Positions 57,099-64,000 of a stretch of DNA of 64,000 bases are shown in pieces. Numbering within the stretch: the stretch's first letter is position 1; the number at the start of each line of letters is the position of its first letter. The notes under the pieces were generated by a model. The model saw nothing but the letters and a program-made list of their open reading frames with translations, was not told the DNA's origin and did no database searches. Where the stretch lies: positions 744,001 to 808,000 of the forward strand of contig CAXXCY010000001.1 of the NCBI GenBank assembly GCA_963674895.2. The letters are read 5' to 3'. A program made the translations under genes and the position numbers. Origin of the DNA: CAXXOK01 sp963674895 (GTDB taxonomy: Bacteria; Bacillota; Clostridia; Christensenellales; Aristaeellaceae).

Positions 57099-57926
57099 TC
57101 ATGTCTTTTGGCAGATCACCCCCAGCGTCGGGCTTTCGCCGGTATAGGCCTTCCCCGTCAAATCCGACAGGACGGCGGTCACGCGCAAGCCGCAGGCCGC
57201 AAGCTCAGCGCCGATGGTCTCCGGCGAGAAGAACGTTTGCCAGAAGCGGTAGGTTGTAACCTGCGCATCCAGCACCGAATAGGTATCGCACAGCGCGGGG
57301 AGTTCCGGGTAGAGGAATGCCTTTTGCAGCACGAAGTGCGCCTGCGGTCGGAAGAGCCCGCCTTCGGCAGCGTACCAGTTCGGCGCGTTCGCCGCGGCGC
57401 GGCCGGCAAGCGCGCGGAGGCTCGGCACGTCGAAGGCGAAGCGCCCGCCGGGCTTCAGGGCGGCGCGGATGTTCTGGAGAAGCAATTTTCTGTGATCGGG
57501 ACTCAGCACGCCGTAATCCTGGCTGATCATGACGGCCGCGTCGAATACCGTTTCGCCCAACGGCTCCAGATAGCTTTGCCGGATGAAGCGCGCCGCCGGG
57601 GCGTGCTCCCGCGCGTACGCCAGGGAGTTTTCGGAGCGGTCGACGCCGGTCACCGCGTATCCAATCTCCGATAGTTTTGCGCAGTACAGCCCGGGCCCGC
57701 AGCCCAGGTCCGCGACGGCGGAGCCGGCGGACAGTCCCATGGCCTTGGGCAGTGCTTCGCAGATCGCATTGAGGGTTTCCGGCCGGTAGCTCGCCTGGTC
57801 GGTATCGGGGGCCAGGTGCGCTTGGAGCAGCTGTCGGGAGATGTAGGGGTCGTTCCAGAATTCGGCGCCCGTTTCGTACGGGGCGGGCCGACGATCGGCT
57901 GTCATCAGATTTTCCAGTGTGAACAT
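57099..57926 (-). CDS. Class I SAM-dependent methyltransferase (small-molecule type)
   Basis: 275 residues. Motif I VADLGCGPGLYCAKLSEIGY near 70, the acidic VTGVDRSENSLAYAREHA, then FDAAVMISQDYGVLSPDH (motif for the catalytic face) and RAALKPGGRFAFDVPSL. A C-terminal all-beta part with Trp/Tyr residues resembles UbiE/COQ5- and CMAS-related small-molecule methyltransferases. The start is ATG 57926 with AAGGATG seven bases upstream; GTG 57932 is also possible. It is the first gene of a two-gene operon with the membrane methyltransferase. Confidence 0.85.
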   Translation of the reverse strand: MFTLENLMTADRRPAPYETGAEFWNDPYISRQLLQAHLAPDTDQASYRPETLNAICEALPKAMGLSAGSAVADLGCGPGLYCAKLSEIGYAVTGVDRSENSLAYAREHAPAARFIRQSYLEPLGETVFDAAVMISQDYGVLSPDHRKLLLQNIRAALKPGGRFAFDVPSLRALAGRAAANAPNWYAAEGGLFRPQAHFVLQKAFLYPELPALCDTYSVLDAQVTTYRFWQTFFSPETIGAELAACGLRVTAVLSDLTGKAYTGESPTLGVICQKT

Positions 57927-58084
57927 AATCACGCATCCTTATAATTTGAATTTACGGCGCTTTTTGCAGGCGCGCCGCATGTGCTTGTGATCCCCCGGCG
58001 TATATGGGATAATGGGCCTGACAGACGGAGACGCTATAAGCATATGGACCGCGCCTTCGTCTTTACGGGCGGAGGGAAACGGCG

Positions 58085-58498
58085 ATGGTCAACGTACAGG
58101 CCTGCACGCAGGCAGACATACCGGAGCTTGCGGAGCTCAACCGCATGCTGATCGAGGATGAGAAGGCCGACAATCCCATGACGGCCGCCCAGCTTGCGCG
58201 GCGCATGGCGGAGTTCCTCGGCGCCGGGTACAAGGCGTTCTTCTTTCAGGCGGAGGGAACCCGCGTCGGCTACGCGCTGGTCGACTTCACCAAATCCCCG
58301 CTGTATCTGCGGCACTTTTTCATCTGCCGCGAGCATCGCAGGCAGGGGTACGGCAGGGCGGCGTTTTTTGCCCTGCTGAAGCATTTGCAGGTTTCCCAGA
58401 TGGATCTGGACGTCTATGTGTGGAATCACCGGGGCATCCTGTTCTGGAAGTCCCTTGGCTTCGCGGCCCGCAGCATGAACATGCGCCTGAAACCGTAA
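58085..58498 (+). CDS. GNAT family N-acetyltransferase
   Basis: 137 residues. The acetyl-CoA binding motif A is REHRRQGYGRAAFFALLKHL (about 83-102), preceded by strands GYALVDFTKSPLYLRHFFI, and the C-terminal VYVWNHRGILFWKSLGFAAR gives the substrate half. The acceptor is unknown (aminoglycoside, protein N-terminus or polyamine are all possible). The start ATG 58085 has GGAGGGAAAC upstream. It is followed by a family C repeat cluster. Confidence 0.88.
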   Translation: MVNVQACTQADIPELAELNRMLIEDEKADNPMTAAQLARRMAEFLGAGYKAFFFQAEGTRVGYALVDFTKSPLYLRHFFICREHRRQGYGRAAFFALLKHLQVSQMDLDVYVWNHRGILFWKSLGFAARSMNMRLKP

Positions 58499-58554
58499 GG
58501 CTTCCGTTAACCGGGTTTGGCGGCAAATGGAGAAGGCGTTTTCATAGGAACGAT

Positions 58555-58626
58555 GGGGGCTTTGCCCCTAAACCCCCAGCAAAGGGCGATGCCCTTTACT
58601 GGGGGTTTGAGGGTGCATAACCCCCG
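58555..58626. repeat. Short-hairpin repeat cluster, family C, copy 3
   Basis: GGGGGCTTTGCCCCT, then a nested hairpin with outer arms CCCCCAG / CTGGGGG and inner arms AAAGGG / CCCTTT, then GGGTGCATAACCC. It lies behind the acetyltransferase gene. Confidence 0.65.
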
Positions 58627-58643
58627 ACAATCCCATACGAAAA

Positions 58644-58783
58644 AGGAATACCGTCCGAAAGACTGAACGAACGCCGCGGCAAACCCGCGCCTGCTGACCG
58701 CAGGCGCATTCCTTGCCATGCGCTCGTTCCTTCTTTCACTTCCGGTCGGCGCGCTTCGCACCTTCCGGACGGTATCCCTCCTG
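58644..58783. repeat. Single long imperfect palindrome before the GntR/LacI regulator
   Basis: Outer arms ATACCGTCCGAAAG (58648) and CTTCCGGACGGTAT (58762) enclose a hairpin made of GAACGAACGC / GCGCTCGTTC and an apex stem GCGCCTGC / GCAGGCGC. It resembles families A and D in build but no second copy is seen in the window. Confidence 0.55.
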
Positions 58784-58997
58784 AAAATATCAATTCATTT
58801 GCCGTCCTGCACATCATACCGGATTTGGGTAGGCCTGTCAACCGATTGCGGCTTCGCCCCGGCCGGCCGCCGTTTGCGTAAATGGCAGCGCCGCCGCCTT
58901 TCGGCCCTGCGCTATCGGCCCGGCCAGGCGGCGGGCGGGCTTCCAGCGCATAATCGTTCCAACATTCTCAAAAGCGTACCGATAATGGCATAAAGCA
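58784..58997. other. Intergenic region, no gene seen
   Basis: There is no open frame with a ribosome site. Promoter elements for the regulator start at 58998. Confidence 0.5.
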
Positions 58998-59026
58998 TTG
59001 ACGAACGGTTTGATAATTGTTATATC
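58998..59026 (+). promoter_or_regulatory. Promoter of the GntR/LacI-type regulator
   Basis: TTGACG (58998-59003), 17 bases, TATATC (59021-59026). A TGATA-N7-TATCA inverted repeat (59011-59027) overlaps the spacer and the -10 element, a natural place for autoregulation. Confidence 0.6.
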
Positions 59027-59027
59027 A
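59011..59027. promoter_or_regulatory. Candidate operator of the GntR/LacI-type regulator
   Basis: TGATA (59011-59015) and TATCA (59023-59027) around seven bases, within its own promoter. Similar half-sites may occur before the transport genes, but I did not find a clear second copy. Confidence 0.4.
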
Positions 59028-59087
59028 GAGTTGGCATACCGGAAATGCGCACTATAAACGGAACGCTATCGGGAGAGGAAGAACGCG

Positions 59088-60170
59088 ATGCTGCGCTATA
59101 AAGAGATCAAATTACAGCTCAAAGCGATGATCGACCATATTCCCGCCAATGAAAAGCTGCCCTCCAGAACGGCTTTGTGCAAGGAGCTGGACACCACGCG
59201 CTCCACGCTGGCCAAAGCCATGAAGGAGCTGCAGGACGAGGGGCTTATCGTTGCCAGGGAAGGCAGCGGCACGTATGTGTCGTCCATCTTTGAAAGCGAG
59301 GAAAAGCTGGCGGGCAATTGGGGCCTGATCGTGCCCAATATCATGGACGCGATCTATCCCGGGCTGGTGCGCGGCGTGGAAAACATCGCCCAGACCTACG
59401 GCATCAACGTTACCCTGTGCAATTCGGACAACGACGCCGACAAGCAGGAGCAATACATCAAGCGGCTAATGCTTTCCAGCATCGCCGGGTTCATTATCGT
59501 GCCGGTGATCACGCAGAACGTCGCCGAGAACTTCCGTTTGTACAAGCAGCTGTCCGACAGCCGCATTCCCTTCGTGTTCTGCAACCGCGGCGTGGAGGGC
59601 GTGGATGCGCCCGTCGTTACCTCCAATTCCTATTACGGCGGGTATATCGCGGCCAAGCACCTGATTGAAAACGGGTACCGCCGCATCGCCTTCGTATCCA
59701 AAATCAAGTACAGCACCAGCATCGAGCGCTGCTACGGATACGCGTCCGCGCTGATCGAAGCCGGGCTTAGCGTGCAGGACGACCTGATTGTCATGAAGTG
59801 CAAACCGACGGACGGGCCTGCGTGCTACGGCGAAATCCGGGAGCTGCTATCCCGGGAGGACCGGCCGGACGCCATCTTCTGCTTCAACGACGCGATCGCG
59901 TGGACCGCCTGCCGCGTCATCCAGGAGCTCGGCCTGCGCGTGTCGTCCGATGTCGGGATCATCGGGTACGATAACGTCGATATCTGCGGCGTTGCCGATC
60001 CGCCCATCACGTCGGTATCTTACCGTAATATCGAAATCGGGGAAAAGGCCGCGCATATTCTGCGCAGCATGATGCTGCACCAGCCCGTATCCCAGTTTAC
60101 CTATTCGCTGTTTCAGCCGGAAATCGTGCGGCGCGGCAGCTGCAGGGGGCCGGGCGTTCCGGCAGTCTGA
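59088..60170 (+). CDS. GntR-type helix with LacI-type sensor: sugar-responsive regulator
   Basis: 360 residues. The N-terminal winged helix is of GntR type (SRTALCKELDTTRSTLAKAM, then LQDEGLIVAREGSGTYVSSI), and the C-terminal 270 residues have the periplasmic-binding fold of LacI/AraR (GLIVPNIMDAIYPGLVRGVE; AIFCFNDAIAWTACRVIQEL; VGIIGYDNVDICGVADPPIT). This AraR-like architecture senses a sugar. It lies directly ahead of an ABC sugar importer and a FAD oxidoreductase, so it probably represses those genes in the absence of the substrate. The ribosome site is GGGAGAGGAAG before ATG 59088. Confidence 0.9.
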   Translation: MLRYKEIKLQLKAMIDHIPANEKLPSRTALCKELDTTRSTLAKAMKELQDEGLIVAREGSGTYVSSIFESEEKLAGNWGLIVPNIMDAIYPGLVRGVENIAQTYGINVTLCNSDNDADKQEQYIKRLMLSSIAGFIIVPVITQNVAENFRLYKQLSDSRIPFVFCNRGVEGVDAPVVTSNSYYGGYIAAKHLIENGYRRIAFVSKIKYSTSIERCYGYASALIEAGLSVQDDLIVMKCKPTDGPACYGEIRELLSREDRPDAIFCFNDAIAWTACRVIQELGLRVSSDVGIIGYDNVDICGVADPPITSVSYRNIEIGEKAAHILRSMMLHQPVSQFTYSLFQPEIVRRGSCRGPGVPAV

Positions 60171-60278
60171 CAGACAACACATACAGGAAACGCGGCGGAA
60201 TAGGGGCCGCGGGGCAAAGCTCTTTGCAGGGCGTGATAACGGCCTGTAAGAAATATACACAATTATGGAGGTTAAAAA

Positions 60279-61592
60279 ATGAAAAGCAAATGGATTGCAT
60301 GGCTGCTCGCGCTGACGATGATGGTGGGGATGATTGCCGTTATGCCTGCAGCCGCTTCCGGTGCGGCGGAACCGGCAACGATTTACTTCTGGTCAGCCTG
60401 GACTCCGGAGGCCGGCATTCAGGCCGTCATCGACGGGTTCAACGCGCTGTATCCGCAGATTGAGGTCATACCCGTCCAATTTTCCAATAACAGCGACGGC
60501 AATCTGAAAGTGGATACGACCCTGGCGATGGGAACGGGCATTGACGTGTTCTTCAATTACGGCGTATCCAGGCTGGATGCCCGGGCGCAGGCGGGCCTGC
60601 TGATGGATTTGGATCCCTATATCCAGCGGGACGGCTTTGACGTTGCCGCGGAACTTGGCGAGAATATCTATCAGAAGGACGGCGCCTACGTGGCCCTTCC
60701 CGCCACATCCAACGCATACTGCGTATTCCTGAACAAGACGATGCTGGACGAAGCCAATCTGACCACGCCAGTGTCCTGGACGATCGACGAATTTTACGCT
60801 TATGCGCGGCAGCTGACAAAAGGCGAGGGCGATACCAAGGTATACGGCGCGGATACGCTCCGGCCTTACTACCAATGGCTGTTCATGGCGTCCAACTGCT
60901 TTGCGGAGAACCCATGGTATAAGGAGGACGGCACCTCTAATTTTGACCATCCGTATTACCGCAAGGTGCTCGAGTTAAAGGCGGAAACGGAAGCGGAGGG
61001 CATCCAGTACCCCTACATCGAATATGTTTCCTCCAAGATATCCACACAGGACAACTTCCTTAACGGCAGTGCCGCGATGGCGATTTACGGGAATTCCCTG
61101 ACGCGCAACCTGACGAATTTGGAAAAATACCCTCACGATTTCAAGGTTGAAGTCGCTCCGCTCCCCGTGGCCGAAGACGGCGCCCTGAACTACAACCTGG
61201 GCGGTTACTACGGCTATATCGGAGTCAACGCGAATACCGAGTCGCCGGAAGCCAGCTGGCTGTTCACGAAATACATCATTACCGAAGGTTCGTACGGTTT
61301 CCTGAAGGTGGGGCATCTGCCAACCTGGAAGCAGACCGATTGGGACAGTGTGGTTACGGATACCTTCGGGGAGAACGCCGAAGAGTTTATCAACGTGGAG
61401 CAGTTCAAAGACGTGGTTTTGAACCGGGCCGGCATGCCGCAGCAGGTCAATGACAATTTTACGGCGAACGCGGAGATTAACGAAATCCTCAACACCGAAC
61501 TGGAAAGCTTCATCTACGGGATTTCGGATTTGGATACAACGATCCTGAATCTGAAAACAAAAGCGGACGAAGCCATCGCGAACGCGCAGTAG
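60279..61592 (+). CDS. ABC transporter extracellular sugar-binding protein
   Basis: 437 residues of the carbohydrate-binding (SBP_bac_1) family. FWSAWTPEAGIQAVIDGFNA, ALPATSNAYCVFLNKTMLDE and the family's Trp/Tyr-rich binding stretches are present, and the length is typical. The N-terminus has a signal peptide (MKSKWIAWLLALTMMVGMIA) with an AxA-type cleavage near 26-28, but no lipobox Cys, unlike most Gram-positive solute-binding proteins. It may stay at the membrane by another route. GGAGG precedes ATG 60279. It is the first gene of the operon with two permeases; no ATPase gene is present, so a shared MsiK-type ATPase is likely. Confidence 0.92.
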   Translation: MKSKWIAWLLALTMMVGMIAVMPAAASGAAEPATIYFWSAWTPEAGIQAVIDGFNALYPQIEVIPVQFSNNSDGNLKVDTTLAMGTGIDVFFNYGVSRLDARAQAGLLMDLDPYIQRDGFDVAAELGENIYQKDGAYVALPATSNAYCVFLNKTMLDEANLTTPVSWTIDEFYAYARQLTKGEGDTKVYGADTLRPYYQWLFMASNCFAENPWYKEDGTSNFDHPYYRKVLELKAETEAEGIQYPYIEYVSSKISTQDNFLNGSAAMAIYGNSLTRNLTNLEKYPHDFKVEVAPLPVAEDGALNYNLGGYYGYIGVNANTESPEASWLFTKYIITEGSYGFLKVGHLPTWKQTDWDSVVTDTFGENAEEFINVEQFKDVVLNRAGMPQQVNDNFTANAEINEILNTELESFIYGISDLDTTILNLKTKADEAIANAQ

Positions 61593-61671
61593 GCAGTGGA
61601 ACCATCCTGCCGGAGATCTGATCTCCGGCAGGATGGCCATACCGAATACCTGATCTTCGGGAGGAAAATGA

Positions 61672-62556
61672 GTGAAGAAACGGACAAAGGAAACGCTTGC
61701 GGGTTATGTGTTCCTCGCTCCGAGCCTGCTGGGGCTTCTGGTCTTTCTGGTTTTCCCGATCTTTTTTTCTTTTTTTATCTCCTTTACAGACTGGGATCTG
61801 ATTTCCGGATTTGACCAGATGCGCTTTTTAGGGTTGCAGAACTTTGTGCAGATGTTCCAGGACGCCAGCATTCTTAAAGCGATGCGCAACAACCTGGTCT
61901 TTACTGTATGTACGGTTCCTTTGACGATAGTCTTTTCCCTGCTGATTGCGATCCTGCTCAATGATAGGGTGTATTTCAAGGTGCAGTTCCGGCTTGCTTT
62001 CTTTATTCCGTATATCACCTCGATCACGGCAGTGTCGGTTGTATGGCTGGCGATGTTCAACCCCGCGTCCGGACCCATCAACGTCATGCTGCACAGCATC
62101 GGCATTGCTAACGCCCCGAAGTGGATATCTTCTCCGCAAACCGCGCTTCTATCGATTATCATCATCTCCATATGGATGGGTACGGGATATTGTATGGTGC
62201 TGTATATGGCGGCACTGCAAAATATACCGCGCAGCCTATATGAGGCGGCGGAGATTGACGGCGCCGTGGGCATGCGGAAGTTCTGGTACGTAACACGGCC
62301 GATGCTCTCTTCCACCACGTTTATGCTGTTGATCACCCGTATTATTACGTCTTTTGAAGTTTTCGGCCTCATCAGCGTGATGACGGGCGGAGGCCCCGTG
62401 AAATCGACGACGGTGCTCGTGTATGAAATCTATATCAACTCCTTTAAGCTGTACCGGTTCGGCTACGGAGCCGCAATCGCCTGGTTCCTGTTTGTCGTAA
62501 TCTTTCTGGTAACGGCCATGCAATGGGCGCTGCAGAAAAAATGGGTTTATGAATAG
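61672..62556 (+). CDS. ABC sugar transporter permease 1 (MalF/UgpA-like)
   Basis: 294 residues with six transmembrane helices (first VFLAPSLLGLLVFLVFPIFF). The EAA loop that contacts the ATPase is in EAAEIDGAVGMRKFWYVTRP near 192. It imports a sugar together with permease 2 and the binding protein. The start is GTG 61672, preceded by GGGAGGAAAAT; no ATG fits better. It follows the binding-protein gene by 79 bases, a gap with a small hairpin. Permease 2 starts 16 bases later. Confidence 0.93.
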   Translation: MKKRTKETLAGYVFLAPSLLGLLVFLVFPIFFSFFISFTDWDLISGFDQMRFLGLQNFVQMFQDASILKAMRNNLVFTVCTVPLTIVFSLLIAILLNDRVYFKVQFRLAFFIPYITSITAVSVVWLAMFNPASGPINVMLHSIGIANAPKWISSPQTALLSIIIISIWMGTGYCMVLYMAALQNIPRSLYEAAEIDGAVGMRKFWYVTRPMLSSTTFMLLITRIITSFEVFGLISVMTGGGPVKSTTVLVYEIYINSFKLYRFGYGAAIAWFLFVVIFLVTAMQWALQKKWVYE

Positions 62557-62572
62557 GAGGCGGGTGCGGAAG

Positions 62573-63418
62573 ATGACAAGAAAAACAAGACGGCGTTTGA
62601 TGAAAACCGGGTTTACCCTGCTGGTGGCATCCATGACGATCCTCATGGTTCTGCCGCTCATATGGATGCTTTCCGCCTCCCTGAAATTGCCTACGAAAAT
62701 TTTCTCGTCGCCCATTCAGTGGATTCCGCAAAACCCGAACTGGGACAACTATACCGAGGTATGGAACGGCGGTGCGGGCGCGCCATTCAGCAAAGCTTTC
62801 GTAAATTCCCTGTTTGTCACGCTGACCACGCTGATGGGTTCTCTTCTGATATGCTCTCTTGCTGCGTACGCTTTCTCCAAGATCGACTTCAAAGGGAAAA
62901 CAGTCGTTTTCTTCCTGTATCTTGCGACGATGATGGTGCCCTCCCAAGTCACGCTCATTCCCCGCTTTCTGATTATGGGTTGGCTGAGCCTGAACGATAC
63001 GCTGTTTGCGCTTATTCTGCCGGGAGTCTTTCATATAATCGCTATTTTTACACTGCGGCAGTTTTTCAATAAAATACCGGATGAATTGATGGAAAGCGCG
63101 CGTATTGACGGCGCGGGACACGGGCGGATCTATTGGCAGATTGTCTTGCCGATCTCCGTACCGGCGTTGATGTCGGCAAGCATTCTCATTTTTGTCCGTT
63201 CCTGGAACGATTACATGAATCCGTTGATTTTTCTCAACACGCAAAGCCGGTATACCATTACGCTCGCGATAAAGAATTACCTGAATATGGACGGGCAGCC
63301 GCGTTACGATCTTGCGATGGCCGCGTCTGTGATATCACTGGTCCCGATCATACTCTTTTTTGTGAGTGTACAGCGGTATTATTTTGACGGCGTTATGACA
63401 AGCGGTCTGAAAGGATAG
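62573..63418 (+). CDS. ABC sugar transporter permease 2 (MalG/UgpE-like)
   Basis: 281 residues with six helices. The EAA-type loop is ESARIDGAGHGRIYWQIVLP near 180. The C-terminus ends FDGVMTSGLKG, which is characteristic of MalG-type carriers (GxTxGAxKG). Start ATG 62573 is used; GTG 62564 and ATG 62549 are in frame but sit poorly relative to AGGAGG (62555-62560), so the true start is uncertain by a few residues. It follows permease 1 directly. Confidence 0.92.
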   Translation: MTRKTRRRLMKTGFTLLVASMTILMVLPLIWMLSASLKLPTKIFSSPIQWIPQNPNWDNYTEVWNGGAGAPFSKAFVNSLFVTLTTLMGSLLICSLAAYAFSKIDFKGKTVVFFLYLATMMVPSQVTLIPRFLIMGWLSLNDTLFALILPGVFHIIAIFTLRQFFNKIPDELMESARIDGAGHGRIYWQIVLPISVPALMSASILIFVRSWNDYMNPLIFLNTQSRYTITLAIKNYLNMDGQPRYDLAMAASVISLVPIILFFVSVQRYYFDGVMTSGLKG

Positions 63419-63427
63419 GGAATCCGT

Positions 63428-64000
63428 ATGAAGCTTATTGTTGATCCGGATAGCATGTATGAATTTGACGTCGTCGTTGCCGGCGGCGGCACGACCGGCG
63501 TCTTCGCAGCGCTGGCGGCCGCGCGCCGCGGGGCGCGCGTTGCACTGGTGGAGGAGAGCGGCTTCTTAGGCGGAACGGCTGCATGCGGTCTTCCATGGAT
63601 GGCGTTTCATTGTTATGACGAGCAACGGCTGGTGATCCGGGGAATCCCGCTGGAGGTATTGGATCGGCTGCGGGCTATAGGCGGTGCGAGCGAGTTTCAG
63701 ATGGACCCGATTTTAGAAAGCACGGTGTTTGTCGATCCCAGCCTTTTGAAAATCCTTTTGTTGCAGATGGCGCGGGAAGCGGGGATCAAATTGTTTCTTC
63801 ACTCCCTTGCTGTCGAGGTTTTGAAGGAAAGGAACGCGGTACAAGGTGTTTTTATCCACAACCGGCAGGGCTGCCAGCTTCTAAAGGCCGCCGTGGTGAT
63901 CGATGCCACGGATTGCTGTAATATCGCCGTGAAGGCGGGTGCCGAAACCGCGCGCGGAAGAGAAATAGACCATAAAACGCAGGTCGCTTCCACTATTTTT
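63428..64000 (+). CDS. FAD-dependent oxidoreductase, N-terminal part (runs off the right edge)
   Basis: 191 residues are visible. The Rossmann motif VVVAGGGTTGVFAALAAARR (about 16-35), the FLGGTAACGLPWM segment and VVIDATDCCNIAVKAGAET near 156 are typical of the FAD_oxidored family found in sugar-utilisation loci. It may oxidise a sugar or sugar acid taken up by the ABC carrier encoded just upstream, but the substrate is not readable. The frame starts at ATG 63428, nine bases after permease 2. Confidence 0.85.
   Translation, partial: MKLIVDPDSMYEFDVVVAGGGTTGVFAALAAARRGARVALVEESGFLGGTAACGLPWMAFHCYDEQRLVIRGIPLEVLDRLRAIGGASEFQMDPILESTVFVDPSLLKILLLQMAREAGIKLFLHSLAVEVLKERNAVQGVFIHNRQGCQLLKAAVVIDATDCCNIAVKAGAETARGREIDHKTQVASTIF

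Overview
The window reads as a high-G+C, low-repeat-density stretch of a Gram-positive (Firmicutes, Clostridia-type) chromosome. The grounds are a Gram-positive PolC replicase, MnmG, IspG, an AmmeMemoRadiSam cluster, a soluble NAD-linked [FeFe]-hydrogenase operon, EFR1, DUF502 and YARHG proteins, and a sortase-like surface protein. A gut or rumen, strictly anaerobic, Christensenellales-like relative is my inference; no rRNA or other phylogenetic marker is present. I see no rRNA, tRNA, CRISPR array or intact insertion sequence.

Layout. 1-2614 (minus): AmmeMemoRadiSam genes followed by dapF. 3349-7126 (plus): mnmG and a membrane-anchored MutS-like ATPase. 7206-11645 (minus): a flavodoxin / small membrane protein / hydrolase operon with a TetR repressor and two matching operators, a Cys-rich membrane protein and an AraC regulator. 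12099-18798 (plus): pyrH, MATE exporter, argS, a TrmH-type RNA methyltransferase and a diguanylate cyclase. 18936-24819: 2H phosphoesterase, aminotransferase, cupin, ahcY, Ada and a CCG iron-sulfur protein. 25095-32494 (minus): PRPP synthetase, GtrA, an XRE regulator, a large GT-C-like membrane protein, DUF502 and an M20-type peptidase. 33205-40001 (plus): DUF1413, GT2, ispG, polC. 40011-43854: a GntR-controlled lactate permease and a glycine-rich surface protein. 44315-48393: hydrogenase subunits (NuoE-like, NuoF-like, HydA). 48815-52287: HAD phosphatase, EFR1, an acidic small protein, a YARHG protein and YbjQ. About 52500-55040: an AT-rich island with five tightly packed minus-strand genes, four of them small winged-helix-like proteins and one membrane protein. 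55383-58498: SH3-like secreted protein, two methyltransferases, GNAT. 59088-64000: a GntR/LacI-type regulator, a sugar ABC importer without its ATPase, and the start of an FAD-dependent oxidoreductase.

Two things stand out. First, the intergenic spaces carry several families of 125-200 bp palindromic elements. Two of them (called A and D here) keep an identical or near-identical apex while their flanking stems differ completely in sequence yet still pair. That is the signature of selection on structure. Family D has four clear copies, one more divergent copy with a compensatory change in the inner stem, and one degenerate copy; three copies lie in tandem behind the hydrogenase operon. Second, the AT-rich five-gene island is the best candidate for an undescribed protein system: recognisably related DNA-binding-type proteins are translated with overlapping or abutting frames from one good promoter, beside a glyoxalase-fold gene remnant at its right edge.

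All statements rest on reading the sequence; no database search was run. Family names come from recognisable motifs and are weaker where the entry says so.
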